DNA of 64,000 nt from Sphingobium jiangsuense (GTDB taxonomy: Bacteria > Pseudomonadota > Alphaproteobacteria > Sphingomonadales > Sphingomonadaceae), in the NCBI RefSeq assembly GCF_014196495.1, contig NZ_JACIDT010000013.1:1-64000 (forward strand), written 5' to 3'. The notes under the pieces are model-generated. The model was not told where the DNA came from and searched no databases. It worked only from the letters and a program-made list of their open reading frames with translations. This document shows positions 8,701 through 17,840 of the stretch, piece after piece (position 1 is the first letter of the stretch; every line of letters starts with the position of its first letter). Both the position numbers and the translations under genes were made by a program.

Positions 8701-9846
8701 TCACAGCTTCCTCGAAACCAGGTCTTTCAGGACCTCGTTGGCGCCGCCATAGATCTTCTGCACTCGCGAAGCGGCATACATCCGCGCGATCGGGTACTCG
8801 GCCATGTAGCCGTAGCCGCCGAACAATTGGAGGCATTCGTCCACCACGCGGCACTGCTGCTCGGTGCACCACCACTTGGCCATATAGGCGGCCTCGTTAT
8901 CCAGCGTGCCGTCCAACAGGCGCTGGGTGCAGTCGTTGACGAAGCTGCGCACCACATGCGCGGTAGTGGCCACCTCAGCCAGTTTCTGGCGCGTGAGCTG
9001 CATATCGAAGAGGGGCGCACCGAAGGCCTTGCGCTGCTTCGTGTACTCCACCGTGACGGCCAGTGCCTGCTCGATAGTGGCGGCCGCCGGCACGGCAATG
9101 AGCATGCGCTCGTAGGGCAACGCGCCCATCAACTGCCCGAAGCCCTTGCCTTCGACCTCGCCCAGCAGTTGGTCGGCTGGCACGCGCACGCCGTCGAAGA
9201 ACAACTCCGCCGTGTCCGATGCCTGCATGCCGATCTTCTCCAGTAGTCGGCCAACGCGAAAGCCGGGCAGATTCTCGGTTTCCAGCACAAACAGCGACAC
9301 CCCCTTGCTGCCCGCGCCGCTGGTGCGCGCCGCGACGATCAGCAGGTTGCCAGTGAAGCCGTTGGTGATGAAGGTTTTGGCGCCGTCGATCACGTAGTGG
9401 TCTCCGTCACGGCGGGCCCGGGTGGAAATGGCCTTTAGATCCGAGCCGCAACCCGGCTCGGTCATCGCGATGGCGGCCAGCATCTCGCCGTTCGTCACCT
9501 TGGGCAGCCAGCGCTGCTTTTGCGCTTCCGTGCCGAAGTCCAGGATGTAGTGCGAAGCGATGGTGTGCACCGCGATATTGACTGGCATCTCGGCCTTGGC
9601 TAGCTCGTCCTGCACCACCAACTGGTAGGCAAGGCTGGCGCCGGCGCCTCCATAGGTCTCGGGCATCTCGGGCAGCAGAAAGCTCATCTCGCCGAATGGA
9701 CGCCAGACCTCGCGCGGGATGTAGCCCTGACGGCGCCATTCATCGAGCCGGGGCGTGAATTCGGCGGCAACGTAGCGGCGCACCTGCTCGCGAAATGCGT
9801 CGATCTCGCCGTCCATCCAGGCGTGGCGATAAAGCTGTGGCAACAT
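8701..9846 (-). CDS. acyl-CoA dehydrogenase
   Basis: A 381-residue FAD acyl-CoA dehydrogenase that would introduce the 2,3 double bond and pass electrons to ETF. The family signature AMTEPGCGSDLKAI lies in the middle domain, the ITNG flavin-contact motif follows, and the catalytic base is E371 in IYGGANEVLKDL near the C-terminus. Length is standard for the family. It is the first gene of the minus-strand operon (9846 down to 2313) and is divergent from the AraC-type regulator at 10041. A second, larger dehydrogenase is encoded at 15552, so two chain-length or branching specificities may be covered. Confidence 0.93.
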   Translation of the reverse strand: MLPQLYRHAWMDGEIDAFREQVRRYVAAEFTPRLDEWRRQGYIPREVWRPFGEMSFLLPEMPETYGGAGASLAYQLVVQDELAKAEMPVNIAVHTIASHYILDFGTEAQKQRWLPKVTNGEMLAAIAMTEPGCGSDLKAISTRARRDGDHYVIDGAKTFITNGFTGNLLIVAARTSGAGSKGVSLFVLETENLPGFRVGRLLEKIGMQASDTAELFFDGVRVPADQLLGEVEGKGFGQLMGALPYERMLIAVPAAATIEQALAVTVEYTKQRKAFGAPLFDMQLTRQKLAEVATTAHVVRSFVNDCTQRLLDGTLDNEAAYMAKWWCTEQQCRVVDECLQLFGGYGYMAEYPIARMYAASRVQKIYGGANEVLKDLVSRKL

Positions 9847-10040
9847 GAGAGCGTCTCCTTATATGTTGGCTTCTGTCCCCGCATCGGACGTTCCGCGCAG
9901 TGCCACTGCCGAAATGTTTTGGGGATGACACAATCGTAGTAATTGGCCCCTGCAAGGGCGATGGCGGATTACCTCAATCAACTGACAATTAACTTCTTTC
10001 GGCCTATGCGACCGGCGTTGGCCCCTTAGAATCACACGCC
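9847..10040. promoter_or_regulatory. divergent promoter region between acyl-CoA dehydrogenase and AraC-type regulator
   Basis: A 194-bp gene-free stretch, more AT-rich than its flanks, separates the two divergent start codons. It must hold the promoters of the catabolic operon and of the regulator. Regulators of the AraC type commonly bind such shared regions. I see no clean long palindrome, so the operator position is not assigned. Confidence 0.5.
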
Positions 10041-11081
10041 ATGCTGGAACCCGTCTTAACCGCTCCCATCTTTGCCGTGCATGGCCTGCTGGACGGTGCG
10101 CGCGGCAAGGGGCTGGCCACGCCAGAATGGCTGGTAGGTGTGCTGGGGCGCGCGGGCATCAGTGAATCGCTGCTGGAGTTGGAGGAGTCGCGCGTGACCG
10201 TGGAGCAGTTCAACGCGCTGTTCATCGCCGTCAAGGACAGCCTGAACGACGAGTGCCTGGGCTACCTGCATGGGCGGCCGATGCGCCCGGGCAGCTTCGC
10301 ACTGATGGTGCGCAGTGCGTTCACTGCCCACTCATTGTCGTTCGCCCTGCGCCGCCTGGGTGAATCCTTTGCTTTGCTGCAGGACGATGTGGCGCTAGTC
10401 CCCGTGACTGAGGGCAGGCTGACGGGTGTCGCGCTCGATATGCGTGGCGGCCCGGGCGCGCATGCCGACTTCCTGCACGCACATCTGCTGCGCGTGTTCT
10501 GGCGACTGCTGGTATGGCTGCACGGCGGCCGACTGGTGCCGCAGCGCTTCGACTTCAACTTTGCGCCGCCACCTCACGCGCAGAACTACCAACGCATCTT
10601 TTCCGGCACGTTGTGCTTTGGGCAGCCGCGCACGGCCGCCTGGTTCGACGCCGATGCCTTCAAACAGCCGGTGCGGCGCGATCGGGACGCGCTGCAGTCC
10701 TTCCTGCGCGCCACGCCAGGCAACGTGGTGGGGCCGTACCTGAACGAGCGCAGCGCCAGCGCGCGGGTCCGCATGGTGCTGCAGCGGGCCAGTCCCGAAT
10801 GGCCTGATCTGGCCATCACTGCGCAGCGCCTGCACATGTCGGTGAGTGCGTTGCAGAGGCACTTGGCCTCCGAGGGCACTTCTTTCCAGGCGCTAAAGGA
10901 CCAACTGCGGCGCGACATGGCGATCGTACGCCTGACCAGCAGCGAAGCCTCGCTCGCCGCCATCGCCGCTGACCTGGGCTTCACCGACAGCACCGCCTTC
11001 CAACGCGCCTTCAAGGTCTGGACCGGCAGCGCGCCGGGAGCCTACCGTGCCCGCTCGCGCACCAAGCAGTACCTTACATAG
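10041..11081 (+). CDS. AraC-family transcriptional regulator (OruR/ArgR-like architecture)
   Basis: A 346-residue regulator. The N-terminal two thirds match the arabinose-binding-like domain found in OruR-type members, including the HGRPMRPGSFALM segment. The C-terminal 100 residues contain two helix-turn-helix units: ITAQRLHMSVSALQRHLASEG and LAAIAADLGFTDSTAFQRAFK, the latter the family signature. It is transcribed away from the acyl-CoA operon and is the obvious candidate for its activator, responding to the acid or a CoA intermediate. The regulatory target is inferred from position only. Confidence 0.9.
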   Translation: MLEPVLTAPIFAVHGLLDGARGKGLATPEWLVGVLGRAGISESLLELEESRVTVEQFNALFIAVKDSLNDECLGYLHGRPMRPGSFALMVRSAFTAHSLSFALRRLGESFALLQDDVALVPVTEGRLTGVALDMRGGPGAHADFLHAHLLRVFWRLLVWLHGGRLVPQRFDFNFAPPPHAQNYQRIFSGTLCFGQPRTAAWFDADAFKQPVRRDRDALQSFLRATPGNVVGPYLNERSASARVRMVLQRASPEWPDLAITAQRLHMSVSALQRHLASEGTSFQALKDQLRRDMAIVRLTSSEASLAAIAADLGFTDSTAFQRAFKVWTGSAPGAYRARSRTKQYLT

Positions 11082-11386
11082 AGGTATCCGACCAATTTCA
11101 GCTTGGCCGCCGAGGAGATCGGCGCCTTCATGGCTACCGGGGCCGTGGCCTGCTTCGGGCGAGGCTCTTGTGCGCTCAAGAGACTGTTGACCGCCGTTGG
11201 GGGTTGCACCGACGGCAGCGCAGTGACTGGCTGCGCCAGGACGCAGACGTTTTCCGTCAGCCTATCGAGGTCATTCGTCATTGTCACTTGTCAGTGCTGA
11301 CCTTAAGCTAAAAATGAACTCGCACAGCATAAGAGTGATGGCTGTGCACCATTGAAGCGGCATTGCCAGAATGTAAACCAAGCATC
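11082..11386. other. gene-poor spacer after AraC-type regulator
   Basis: About 305 bp with no coding sequence I can support. A minus-strand frame (11042-11287, starting MTMTNDLDRLTENV) is open but overlaps the end of the regulator, has no recognisable family and runs out into the regulator's antisense. The last 100 bp are AT-richer and probably contain the promoter of the metallo-hydrolase gene. Confidence 0.35.
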
Positions 11387-12436
11387 ATGACCGACGCAGC
11401 CCCGGCACTCTCGTATCCGTTCTCTCATCTCCCGCTGCCTGGTCAAGCCATTGAAATCAAGCCAGGTGTGCTGTGGCTACGCATGCCGCTGCCGTTTTCC
11501 CTGGATCACATCAACCTCTGGGTATTGAGCGATGGTTCTGGTTGGGCGGTCGTGGACACCGGAATTCGTAGCGTGGACGTAATGAACGCATGGTTCGCCT
11601 TGTTCGCTCCTCAGGGGCCGCTAGCAGGCCGTCCTGTCTCCCGTGTAATGGCGACGCACATGCACCCGGATCACGTGGGCATGGCGGGATGGTTGACACG
11701 TCGCTTCGAATGCGCGCTGTGGATGACACGAGACGAGTATTTAAGCTGTCGGGTGATGCTTGCCGATTCAGGGCGGGAAGCGCCAGTCGATGGTGTTCGC
11801 TTCTACCGGAGAGCCGGATGGAGCGACACCGAGGTCGATGAGTATCGCACTCGGTTTGGTGACTTCGGCAAAATGATTCATCCTTTGCCTGACAGCTTTG
11901 TACGGCTCACGGATGGTCAGATGTTGCGGATCGGGAATCAGGAATGGGAGGTCATTGTTGGCACAGGACATTCTCCCGAGCACGCGTGCTTTTACTCGCG
12001 CGAACTGGATTTGCTGATATCGGGAGATCAGGTTCTTCCCAGGATCAGTTCCAATACCTCCGTGTACGCCACCGAGCCGCATGCTAATCCTTTGCAGGGC
12101 TGGCTCGACTCCATCGACCGATTGCTGCAACGCGTACCTGGGAGCGTCTTGGTTCTGCCTGCCCACAACGAACCTTTCTATGGCCTGCACCTACGGTTGG
12201 AGCAACTACGTGCGAGCGCCGTGAAAGGCACAGACCGTGTCAGGCAACAACTTGCGCAGCCTTTAAGGGTCATCGACCTAGTTCGCGTCTTGTACCGTTC
12301 GTCCACTGTTGCGGAGCAAATGCACCTCAACCTCGCGACCGGAGAGACACTCGCCCACCTGAACTATCTCGACCAGCGTGGGGAAATCGTGTCTGCAGAG
12401 GATGAAGACGGCGCCATGCGCTATCGGCTCGCCTGA
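11387..12436 (+). CDS. MBL-fold metallo-hydrolase
   Basis: A 349-residue metallo-beta-lactamase-fold hydrolase. The zinc motif THMHPDHVG (about residues 86-94), the GTGHSPEHACFY block (third histidine), the SGDQVLP aspartate and the late PAHNEPF histidine form a complete metal site. A C-terminal winged-helix-like region (about 280-345) resembles the extra domain seen in LACTB2-type hydrolases. Substrates of this group include thioesters and lactones, so CoA thioester or ring-lactone hydrolysis is plausible here but unproven. The ATG at 11387 (MTDAAPALSYPF) was preferred to an upstream TTG. Its GC content appears lower than the neighbouring operon, which suggests a separate origin. Confidence 0.87.
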   Translation: MTDAAPALSYPFSHLPLPGQAIEIKPGVLWLRMPLPFSLDHINLWVLSDGSGWAVVDTGIRSVDVMNAWFALFAPQGPLAGRPVSRVMATHMHPDHVGMAGWLTRRFECALWMTRDEYLSCRVMLADSGREAPVDGVRFYRRAGWSDTEVDEYRTRFGDFGKMIHPLPDSFVRLTDGQMLRIGNQEWEVIVGTGHSPEHACFYSRELDLLISGDQVLPRISSNTSVYATEPHANPLQGWLDSIDRLLQRVPGSVLVLPAHNEPFYGLHLRLEQLRASAVKGTDRVRQQLAQPLRVIDLVRVLYRSSTVAEQMHLNLATGETLAHLNYLDQRGEIVSAEDEDGAMRYRLA

Positions 12437-12479
12437 TGCGCTAATTTGCCCTCAAGGATGTAGAAGCAACCCAATCAAG

Positions 12480-12496
12480 CCCAGTCATTGACTGGG
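12480..12496 (+). terminator. hairpin downstream of the MBL-fold gene
   Basis: CCCAGTC (12480-12486) pairs perfectly with GACTGGG (12490-12496) around an ATT loop, followed by TTCTTT. It lies 44 bp after the stop codon and looks like an intrinsic terminator. Confidence 0.6.
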
Positions 12497-12612
12497 TTCT
12501 TTGTGGGGGGGTGTTTCGAGAGCAATGGGTATTTGCACCAGCGCGCCGTGTATGGCCTTCGGTCCTTTGAACACCTTGTTTGCGAACTGAATCGCACCGG
12601 GTTTGGTGGAGG

Positions 12613-13575
12613 CTAGTTTGTTGAAGTGCAGGCGTTAGCCTGCACGGTATTGGCAACTTGCCTCCAGTAGTTTGCCTCAGCTTCCGCTGGCGGTATATGT
12701 CCTATAGATTCCAGCAGCCTGTCATGGTTGAACCAGTGCACCCATTGCAGCGTTGCCAGCTCCAGTGATTCCTTTGTTTTCCACGGCCCTCGTTTGTAGA
12801 TAACTTCCGTTTTGTACAAACCGTTGATGGTTTCGGCCAAGGCGTTGTCGTAGGAGTCGCCAGTGCTGCCCACTGAAGGCATCAGTCCAGCTTCTTCCAA
12901 GCGTTCGGTGTAGCGAATGGACACATACTGACTCCCCCTGTCGGAGTGGTGAATCAGTTTGGTGTCGCTGGACGGCTGCCGTGCATACAGAGCCTGCTCC
13001 AAAGCATCCACCACAAAGTCCGTACGCATATGGCTGCTGACCCGCCAGCCCACTATGCGGCGTGCATACACATCAATCACAAAGGCCACAAACATCTGCC
13101 CTTGCCATGTAGATACATAGGTGAAGTCTGCAACCCAAAGCTGGTCAGGGCGCTGAGCTGTGAACTGGCGGTTGACCAGGTCTAGCGGGCTTGGCCGTGC
13201 CACATCTGGGCGTGTCGTACGCACCTTCTTGCCTCGTCTAGCGCCTTCAAGGCCCAGCTTGCGCATCAGGCGTTGCACTGTGCAGCGGGCAATGGTCAAG
13301 CCCTCTCGGTGCATCTGCTTCCAAACTTTGACGGCACCATACACCTGCCAATTGGCGTGCCACACCCGTTGAATATGACTGCAACGTTCTTCATCTGATT
13401 GGCTGCGCTTGCAGCGCAGCCAATAGCAGTTTCTTTGTTGAACTCTGCGCCTGTAGCCCGATGGGGCAATTTGCAGCAACCTGCAAATTGGCTCGACCCC
13501 ATAGGCATCACGATACTGGTCTACAAAGTCAATTAACTCTTGATGCGACGGTCCAGCTCCGCCTGCGCAAAAAAA
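12613..13575 (-). CDS. IS3-family transposase OrfB (integrase core), made by -1 frameshift
   Basis: The DDE catalytic subunit. HTH_21-like and rve domains are visible, with the acidic triad in VADFTYV (first D), HHSDRGSQY (second D) and [14 protein letters not shown] (E). There is no good ATG near its beginning; the frame is open from the slippery run at 13575-13569, so the active transposase is expected as an OrfAB fusion after a -1 shift on T TTT TTT. The given coordinates cover the frame from the slip site to the stop codon, which lies inside the terminal repeat. Confidence 0.9.
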   Translation of the reverse strand, partial: FFCAGGAGPSHQELIDFVDQYRDAYGVEPICRLLQIAPSGYRRRVQQRNCYWLRCKRSQSDEERCSHIQRVWHANWQVYGAVKVWKQMHREGLTIARCTVQRLMRKLGLEGARRGKKVRTTRPDVARPSPLDLVNRQFTAQRPDQLWVADFTYVSTWQGQMFVAFVIDVYARRIVGWRVSSHMRTDFVVDALEQALYARQPSSDTKLIHHSDRGSQYVSIRYTERLEEAGLMPSVGSTGDSYDNALAETINGLYKTEVIYKRGPWKTKESLELATLQWVHWFNHDRLLESIGHIPPAEAEANYWRQVANTVQANACTSTN

Positions 13576-13859
13576 GCGCTCGCAGCCTTGAGGATGTCAT
13601 TGGCTCGGCGCAGTTCCTTGTTCTCTCGCTCCAGTTGCTTGAGCCGCTCACGTTCATCCGTGGTCAATCCTGGGCGTTGGCCTGCATCTATTTCTTTGCG
13701 CTGCACCCATCCATGCAAGGTGCTGACAGAGCAGCCAATCTTGGGGGCTATCGATTCACATGCGCCCCACAGCGATGCGTAATCCGCTTGGCATTCCTGC
13801 ACCAAACGTACGGCACGTTCACGTACCTCAGGGCTAAAACGAGCAGCTTTAGTGTTCAT
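13533..13859 (-). CDS. IS3-family transposase OrfA (DNA-binding subunit)
   Basis: A 108-residue protein with an N-terminal helix-turn-helix ([13 protein letters not shown] to [12 protein letters not shown]) and a C-terminal leucine-zipper-like coiled coil ([17 protein letters not shown]). It binds the terminal repeats and, unshifted, usually acts as a regulator of transposition. The seven-T slippery stretch at 13569-13575 falls in codons for SAFFAQ near its end, allowing the -1 shift to OrfB. Confidence 0.92.
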   Translation of the reverse strand: MNTKAARFSPEVRERAVRLVQECQADYASLWGACESIAPKIGCSVSTLHGWVQRKEIDAGQRPGLTTDERERLKQLERENKELRRANDILKAASAFFAQAELDRRIKS

Positions 13860-13908
13860 GACTCAATCCTCTCAGGAGTTGAGCCTCCACGGAAGCCGGT
13901 GTGATTCA

Positions 13909-14159
13909 AACTGGTCTTGAAGTGGCACCTTTCACAGATGCTCGACAGGGTTCATCTCAATTTTGCTTGACGCTTGACCTCTTGGCGCACTTGACGGGGC
14001 CCTCAGAAAGGGGGCGTTTGTCATTCGATCGGGGCGCTTCGTCATCGCGGATTGCTGCACCGGCACCTACGATTCCTTGCGTGCGCTGGACGATATGTAG
14101 CGGTGCGGCGATGACCGCCGTCCCCACGATCCGGAGCCAAGTTCAAAGGAGACAAACAC
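13909..14159. other. spacer between the IS and the MFS transporter
   Basis: About 250 bp with no supported gene. It ends in a clear ribosome-binding site, AGGAG, 8 bases before the GTG start of the transporter. Confidence 0.4.
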
Positions 14160-15527
14160 GTGTGCCAAATCGACATGCAGAAGCTCGCCGACGACGCTCG
14201 CTTCAACCGCTTTCATGCCAAGGTGCTTCTATGGTGCCTGTTGATTCTCATCATTGACGGCTATGACATCGCCGTGGTGGGCATCGCCCTGCCGTCCATC
14301 ATGCAGCAGATGGGCGTGAACGCATCGACTGCCGGTTTCATGGCCAGTTCGGCGCTGTTTGGCATGATGTTCGGTGCTATGGTTCTGGGCACGCTGTCCG
14401 ACCGGATTGGTCGTCGCTGGGCCCTCTCCATTGGTGTCATGCTGTTCAGTGTGTTCACTGCGGCCGCCGGATTCACCAAGGACCCCATCAGCTTCAGCGT
14501 GGTGCGCTTCATTGCTGGCTTGGGGATTGGTGGCGTGCTCCCGGTCATCGTGGCACAGATGGTCGAGTATTCGCCCAAGAAGATCCGCAGCCTGATGACG
14601 GCACTGATGACTTCGGGCTACGCACTGGGCGGCATCCTGGCTGCGGTGCTGGGCAAGCAACTGATCGGCGAGTATGGCTGGCAGGCCGTGTTCATCGCGG
14701 CGGGGGTGCCCGTGCTGCTAGTTCCGTTCATCCTGAAGTTGGTGCCGGAGTCCATGACCTACCTGATCGCTCAGCGTCGCAATGGTGAGCTAGCCGAAGT
14801 GGCACGCCATCTCCAGCCGGGCGGCAAGCACCCGGCGGACGCCCAGTTCTTCGTGCCGGCAGCTGACCGCATGGCAGGTGCACCGGTTACCCGCCTTTTC
14901 CAGGACGGGCGGGGCCTGAGCACGGCGCTGTTCTGGGTCGCCTTCTTCTCGGGTCTGTTCATGGTCTATGCGCTCAGTAGCTGGCTGACCAAGCTGATGG
15001 CGATGGCTGGCTACAGCCTGGGGTCTGCCCTCAGCTTCGTGATCGCGCTGAATGTTGGCGCGATCATCGGTGCCGTGTGCGGCGGGTGGCTCGCCGACAA
15101 GTTCAACATCAAGTGGGTGCTGGTGGCGATGTATGCGCTGGGCGGCGTGCTGCTGTACCTGATGACGTTCCAGACCTTGACCGAGGTGCGCTATCTGATC
15201 ATTGGCGCGGTCGGCGCCTGCACCACTGGTGCGCAACTGGTGGCCTATGCCTTCTGCGGGCAGTTCTACCCGATGTCCATCCGCTCGACCGGTATCGGCA
15301 TGGCCTCCGGCGTAGGGCGCCTGGGTGCTATTGCGGCGCCTCTGCTGATCGGCCAGATCGTCGCACTGGAACTACCGCTGGAACAGAACTTCCTGGTGAT
15401 CGGCGGTTTCGGAGTCCTCGGCGCAATCGCCCTGGCGTTTATCAAGTACGGCGGCCCGACGTCGGCGACTCCGCAAGAGGCCGTGCCAGAACTGCGCCCG
15501 TTGCAGCCGACACCGCAAAACGCTTGA
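14160..15527 (+). CDS. MFS transporter, aromatic/organic acid:H+ symporter (AAHS) type
   Basis: A 455-residue, 12-helix major facilitator. The first helix carries the AAHS-type DGYDIAVVGIALPSI motif and the loop after helix 2 has GTLSDRIGRRWAL, the family's G-x-x-x-D-R-x-G-R-R signature; the equivalent motif GGWLADKFNIK follows helix 8. Relatives such as PcaK and BenK import aromatic acids with protons; others carry aliphatic acids. The start is GTG at 14160, supported by AGGAG 8 bases upstream. It is the first of a plus-strand group with the acyl-CoA dehydrogenase, hydratase and ETF genes (25 bp to the next gene), so it probably brings in the acid the ligase activates. Confidence 0.88.
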   Translation: MCQIDMQKLADDARFNRFHAKVLLWCLLILIIDGYDIAVVGIALPSIMQQMGVNASTAGFMASSALFGMMFGAMVLGTLSDRIGRRWALSIGVMLFSVFTAAAGFTKDPISFSVVRFIAGLGIGGVLPVIVAQMVEYSPKKIRSLMTALMTSGYALGGILAAVLGKQLIGEYGWQAVFIAAGVPVLLVPFILKLVPESMTYLIAQRRNGELAEVARHLQPGGKHPADAQFFVPAADRMAGAPVTRLFQDGRGLSTALFWVAFFSGLFMVYALSSWLTKLMAMAGYSLGSALSFVIALNVGAIIGAVCGGWLADKFNIKWVLVAMYALGGVLLYLMTFQTLTEVRYLIIGAVGACTTGAQLVAYAFCGQFYPMSIRSTGIGMASGVGRLGAIAAPLLIGQIVALELPLEQNFLVIGGFGVLGAIALAFIKYGGPTSATPQEAVPELRPLQPTPQNA

Positions 15528-15551
15528 TCGCTACCATCAAAGGAGTCCGCC

Positions 15552-17336
15552 ATGTCTGTCTATACCGCGCCCTTGCGCGACATGCTGTTCACGATGAAGG
15601 AAGTCGGAGGCCTGGAAGCGATCTGCGCCCAGCCCGGCCATGAAGAGACCACACCCGACCTGGTCGAGGCCATCCTGCAGGAGGCAGCCCACTATGCCGC
15701 CGGCGTGCTGGATTCACTCAACCGTACGGGCGATGTGCAGGGCGCGCGCTGGCACGATGGCGAGGTCACGCCCGCCGATGGCTTTCGCGAGGCCTGGTCC
15801 AGCTTCTGCGAGAACGGCTGGATTGGAATGCCGGCCTCCACAGAGTGGGGCGGTCAAGGACTGCCCACGCTGGTGTCCACCGCCGTGCTGGAGATGTGGA
15901 AATCGTCCAACCTGGCCTTCAGCCTGTGCCAGATGCTCACGCTCGGTGCCGTGGAGGCGATTGCCCACCACGGCAGCGAGGCGCTCAAGCAGCGCTTTCT
16001 GGAGCCCATGGTCGCCGGCCGCTGGACCGGCACCATGAATCTCACCGAGCCGCAGGCCGGATCCGATCTGGCCGCGCTGCGCAGCCGCGCCGTGCCCGAG
16101 GGGGATCACTACCGCATCAGCGGCAACAAGATCTTCATCACCTGGGGCGAGCACGACATGACCGAGAACATCGTGCACTTGGTGCTTGCCCGGCTGCCCG
16201 ATGCGCCGCCGGGCGTGAAAGGCATCTCGCTGTTTCTGTGCCCGAAGTTCCTGGTCAATGACGACGGCTCCCTGGGCGAACGCAACGACCTGGCCTGCAC
16301 CTCGATCGAGCACAAGCTGGGCATCCACGGCAGCCCCACGGCCTCTATGACTTTCGGCGACAACGGGGGCGCGATCGGTTATCTCGTCGGCGAGCCGCAC
16401 CAGGGGCTGGCGTGCATGTTCACCATGATGAACCACGCACGGCTGAACGTCGGGCTGGAGGGCGTGGGCGTTTCCGAGCGTGCCTACCAGCATGCCCGGG
16501 CCTATGCGCTCGAGCGCGTGCAGGGCAAGCCGGCGCTGGCCGGCAGCAGCACCATCGCTGGCCACCCCGACGTGCGGCGCATGCTGATGGACATGAAGGC
16601 GCGCACCGAGGCCATGCGCGCGCTGGCCTATTTCTGTGCCGGCCAGATGGACCGCGTCGCCGGACACCCCGATGCGCAGGAGCGCGCGCAGGCACAGGCC
16701 CTGGTTGGCCTGCTGACGCCTGTGGTCAAAGGCTGGTGCACCGACAGCGCACAGGGCATCACCTCCGATGGCCTGCAGATTCATGGCGGCATGGGCTATA
16801 TCGAGGAAACCGGGGCCGCGCAGTACTTCCGCGATGCCCGCATCACGACGATCTATGAAGGTACCACCGGCATCCAGGCCAACGACCTGATCGGCCGCAA
16901 GCTGGCACGCGAGGGGGGACGCACGCTGAAGGGCTTGTTGACACGTATCGACAGCGATGCGCGCCAGTTGATGGATGCGCGCGACCCGGAGCTCTCGTCC
17001 ATCGGCGACGCGTTGATGAGAGCAGTTCGGGCTCTGGAGGACGGGGCTGACTGGCAGCTGGCCCACAGTGACGCGCAGCCGCAGGACTGCGCCGCGGGGG
17101 CGGTGCCTTTCCTGCGATTGGCGGGCACCGTGATCGGTGGCTGGCTGTCGGCGCGCATGGCCGAAGCCGCCACGGCGCAGTTGGCGGCGGATTCCAGCGA
17201 TGCGGGCTTTCTGCGGGCCAAGCGCATCACGGCCAGCCACTATGCGACGCACATCCTGGTGGAGGCCTCCGCGCTGCGCGACATCGTGGTCCATGGCGCG
17301 GCCAGCACGTTGGCATTGTCGGACGACCAGCTCTGA
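15552..17336 (+). CDS. large acyl-CoA dehydrogenase with C-terminal extension (DmdC-like)
   Basis: A 594-residue member of the large acyl-CoA dehydrogenase branch that includes 3-methylmercaptopropionyl-CoA dehydrogenase DmdC. The N-terminal extension (MSVYTAPLRDMLFTM) is typical of that branch, the flavin segments are NLTEPQAGSDL and FITWGEHD, and the catalytic base is E436 in TIYEGTTGIQANDL. A roughly 130-residue C-terminal domain follows. Neighbours are an MFS importer and a MaoC-type hydratase, so it likely oxidises a CoA ester of the imported acid and hands electrons to the ETF encoded just downstream. DmdC function itself is not implied; related proteins act on many short or branched acyl-CoAs. 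Confidence 0.9.
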   Translation: MSVYTAPLRDMLFTMKEVGGLEAICAQPGHEETTPDLVEAILQEAAHYAAGVLDSLNRTGDVQGARWHDGEVTPADGFREAWSSFCENGWIGMPASTEWGGQGLPTLVSTAVLEMWKSSNLAFSLCQMLTLGAVEAIAHHGSEALKQRFLEPMVAGRWTGTMNLTEPQAGSDLAALRSRAVPEGDHYRISGNKIFITWGEHDMTENIVHLVLARLPDAPPGVKGISLFLCPKFLVNDDGSLGERNDLACTSIEHKLGIHGSPTASMTFGDNGGAIGYLVGEPHQGLACMFTMMNHARLNVGLEGVGVSERAYQHARAYALERVQGKPALAGSSTIAGHPDVRRMLMDMKARTEAMRALAYFCAGQMDRVAGHPDAQERAQAQALVGLLTPVVKGWCTDSAQGITSDGLQIHGGMGYIEETGAAQYFRDARITTIYEGTTGIQANDLIGRKLAREGGRTLKGLLTRIDSDARQLMDARDPELSSIGDALMRAVRALEDGADWQLAHSDAQPQDCAAGAVPFLRLAGTVIGGWLSARMAEAATAQLAADSSDAGFLRAKRITASHYATHILVEASALRDIVVHGAASTLALSDDQL

Positions 17337-17348
17337 GAGATATAGACG

Positions 17349-17819
17349 ATGAACGACCTGAATGGCTACGACGTCGAGGATCTGCAGCCGGGCATGAACG
17401 CCTGCTTCTCGAAGACCATTACCGAAGCGGACATCGTGATGTTTGCTGGCGTCTCCGGCGATACCAATGCGGTACATCTCAACGAAGAGTTCGCGGCCAC
17501 GACGCGATTTGGCGCACGCATCGCGCACGGCTTTCTGACGGCCAGCGTGATTTCTGCAGCGGTCGCAAACCGGCTGCCGGGGCCAGGTACGGTCTATCTG
17601 GGGCAGCAATTGCGCTTCAAGGTGCCTGTCAAACCGGGCGACACCGTTCATGCCGCGGTCACCGTACTGTCGGTGGAGGTGGCCAAGGCACGGGCAGTGC
17701 TGTCCACGGTCTGCCGAGTCAAGGACACCGTAGTCATCGAGGGCGAGGCAACGGTGATGATCACTTCGCGTGCGCAGCGCGCAGCAAGCGAGCTCCAGGC
17801 CATGCCCTCGGTGGCCTGA
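17349..17819 (+). CDS. MaoC-family (R)-specific enoyl-CoA hydratase
   Basis: A 156-residue single hot-dog domain hydratase resembling PhaJ. The hydratase-2 motif is FAGVSGDTNAVHLNEEFA with catalytic D38 and H43, followed by GARIAHG. It adds water to 2-enoyl-CoA giving the R-3-hydroxy product, whereas the crotonase at 3946-4746 gives the S form, so the cluster encodes both stereochemical routes. It lies 12 bp after the large dehydrogenase and 21 bp before etfB, within one transcription unit. Confidence 0.9.
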   Translation: MNDLNGYDVEDLQPGMNACFSKTITEADIVMFAGVSGDTNAVHLNEEFAATTRFGARIAHGFLTASVISAAVANRLPGPGTVYLGQQLRFKVPVKPGDTVHAAVTVLSVEVAKARAVLSTVCRVKDTVVIEGEATVMITSRAQRAASELQAMPSVA

Positions 17820-17840
17820 ACCTCAATAGGAAATCCTCTC

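Larger units (their letters stand above)
12588..13908 (-). mobile_element. complete IS3-family insertion sequence, 1321 bp
   Basis: The element is bounded by imperfect 27-bp inverted repeats at 12588-12614 and 13882-13908; both start TGAATC, then CACCGG, and end GTGGAGGCT, with 4 mismatches. A 3-bp target duplication AAC flanks it (12585-12587 and 13909-13911). It encodes OrfA and OrfB in overlapping frames with a T7 slippery run at the junction, the standard IS3-family arrangement for a fused transposase. Both frames are intact, so the copy is likely active or recent. It sits between the metallo-hydrolase and the MFS transporter. Confidence 0.93.

Noticed and set aside
11042..11287. An 81-codon minus-strand frame beginning MTMTNDLDRL
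   Set aside because: Overlaps the 3' end of the AraC-type gene and resembles no family; kept only as a spacer remark.
15714..17651. A 645-codon minus-strand frame opposite the large acyl-CoA dehydrogenase
   Set aside because: Antisense shadow of a well-conserved gene; no domain seen in the translation.
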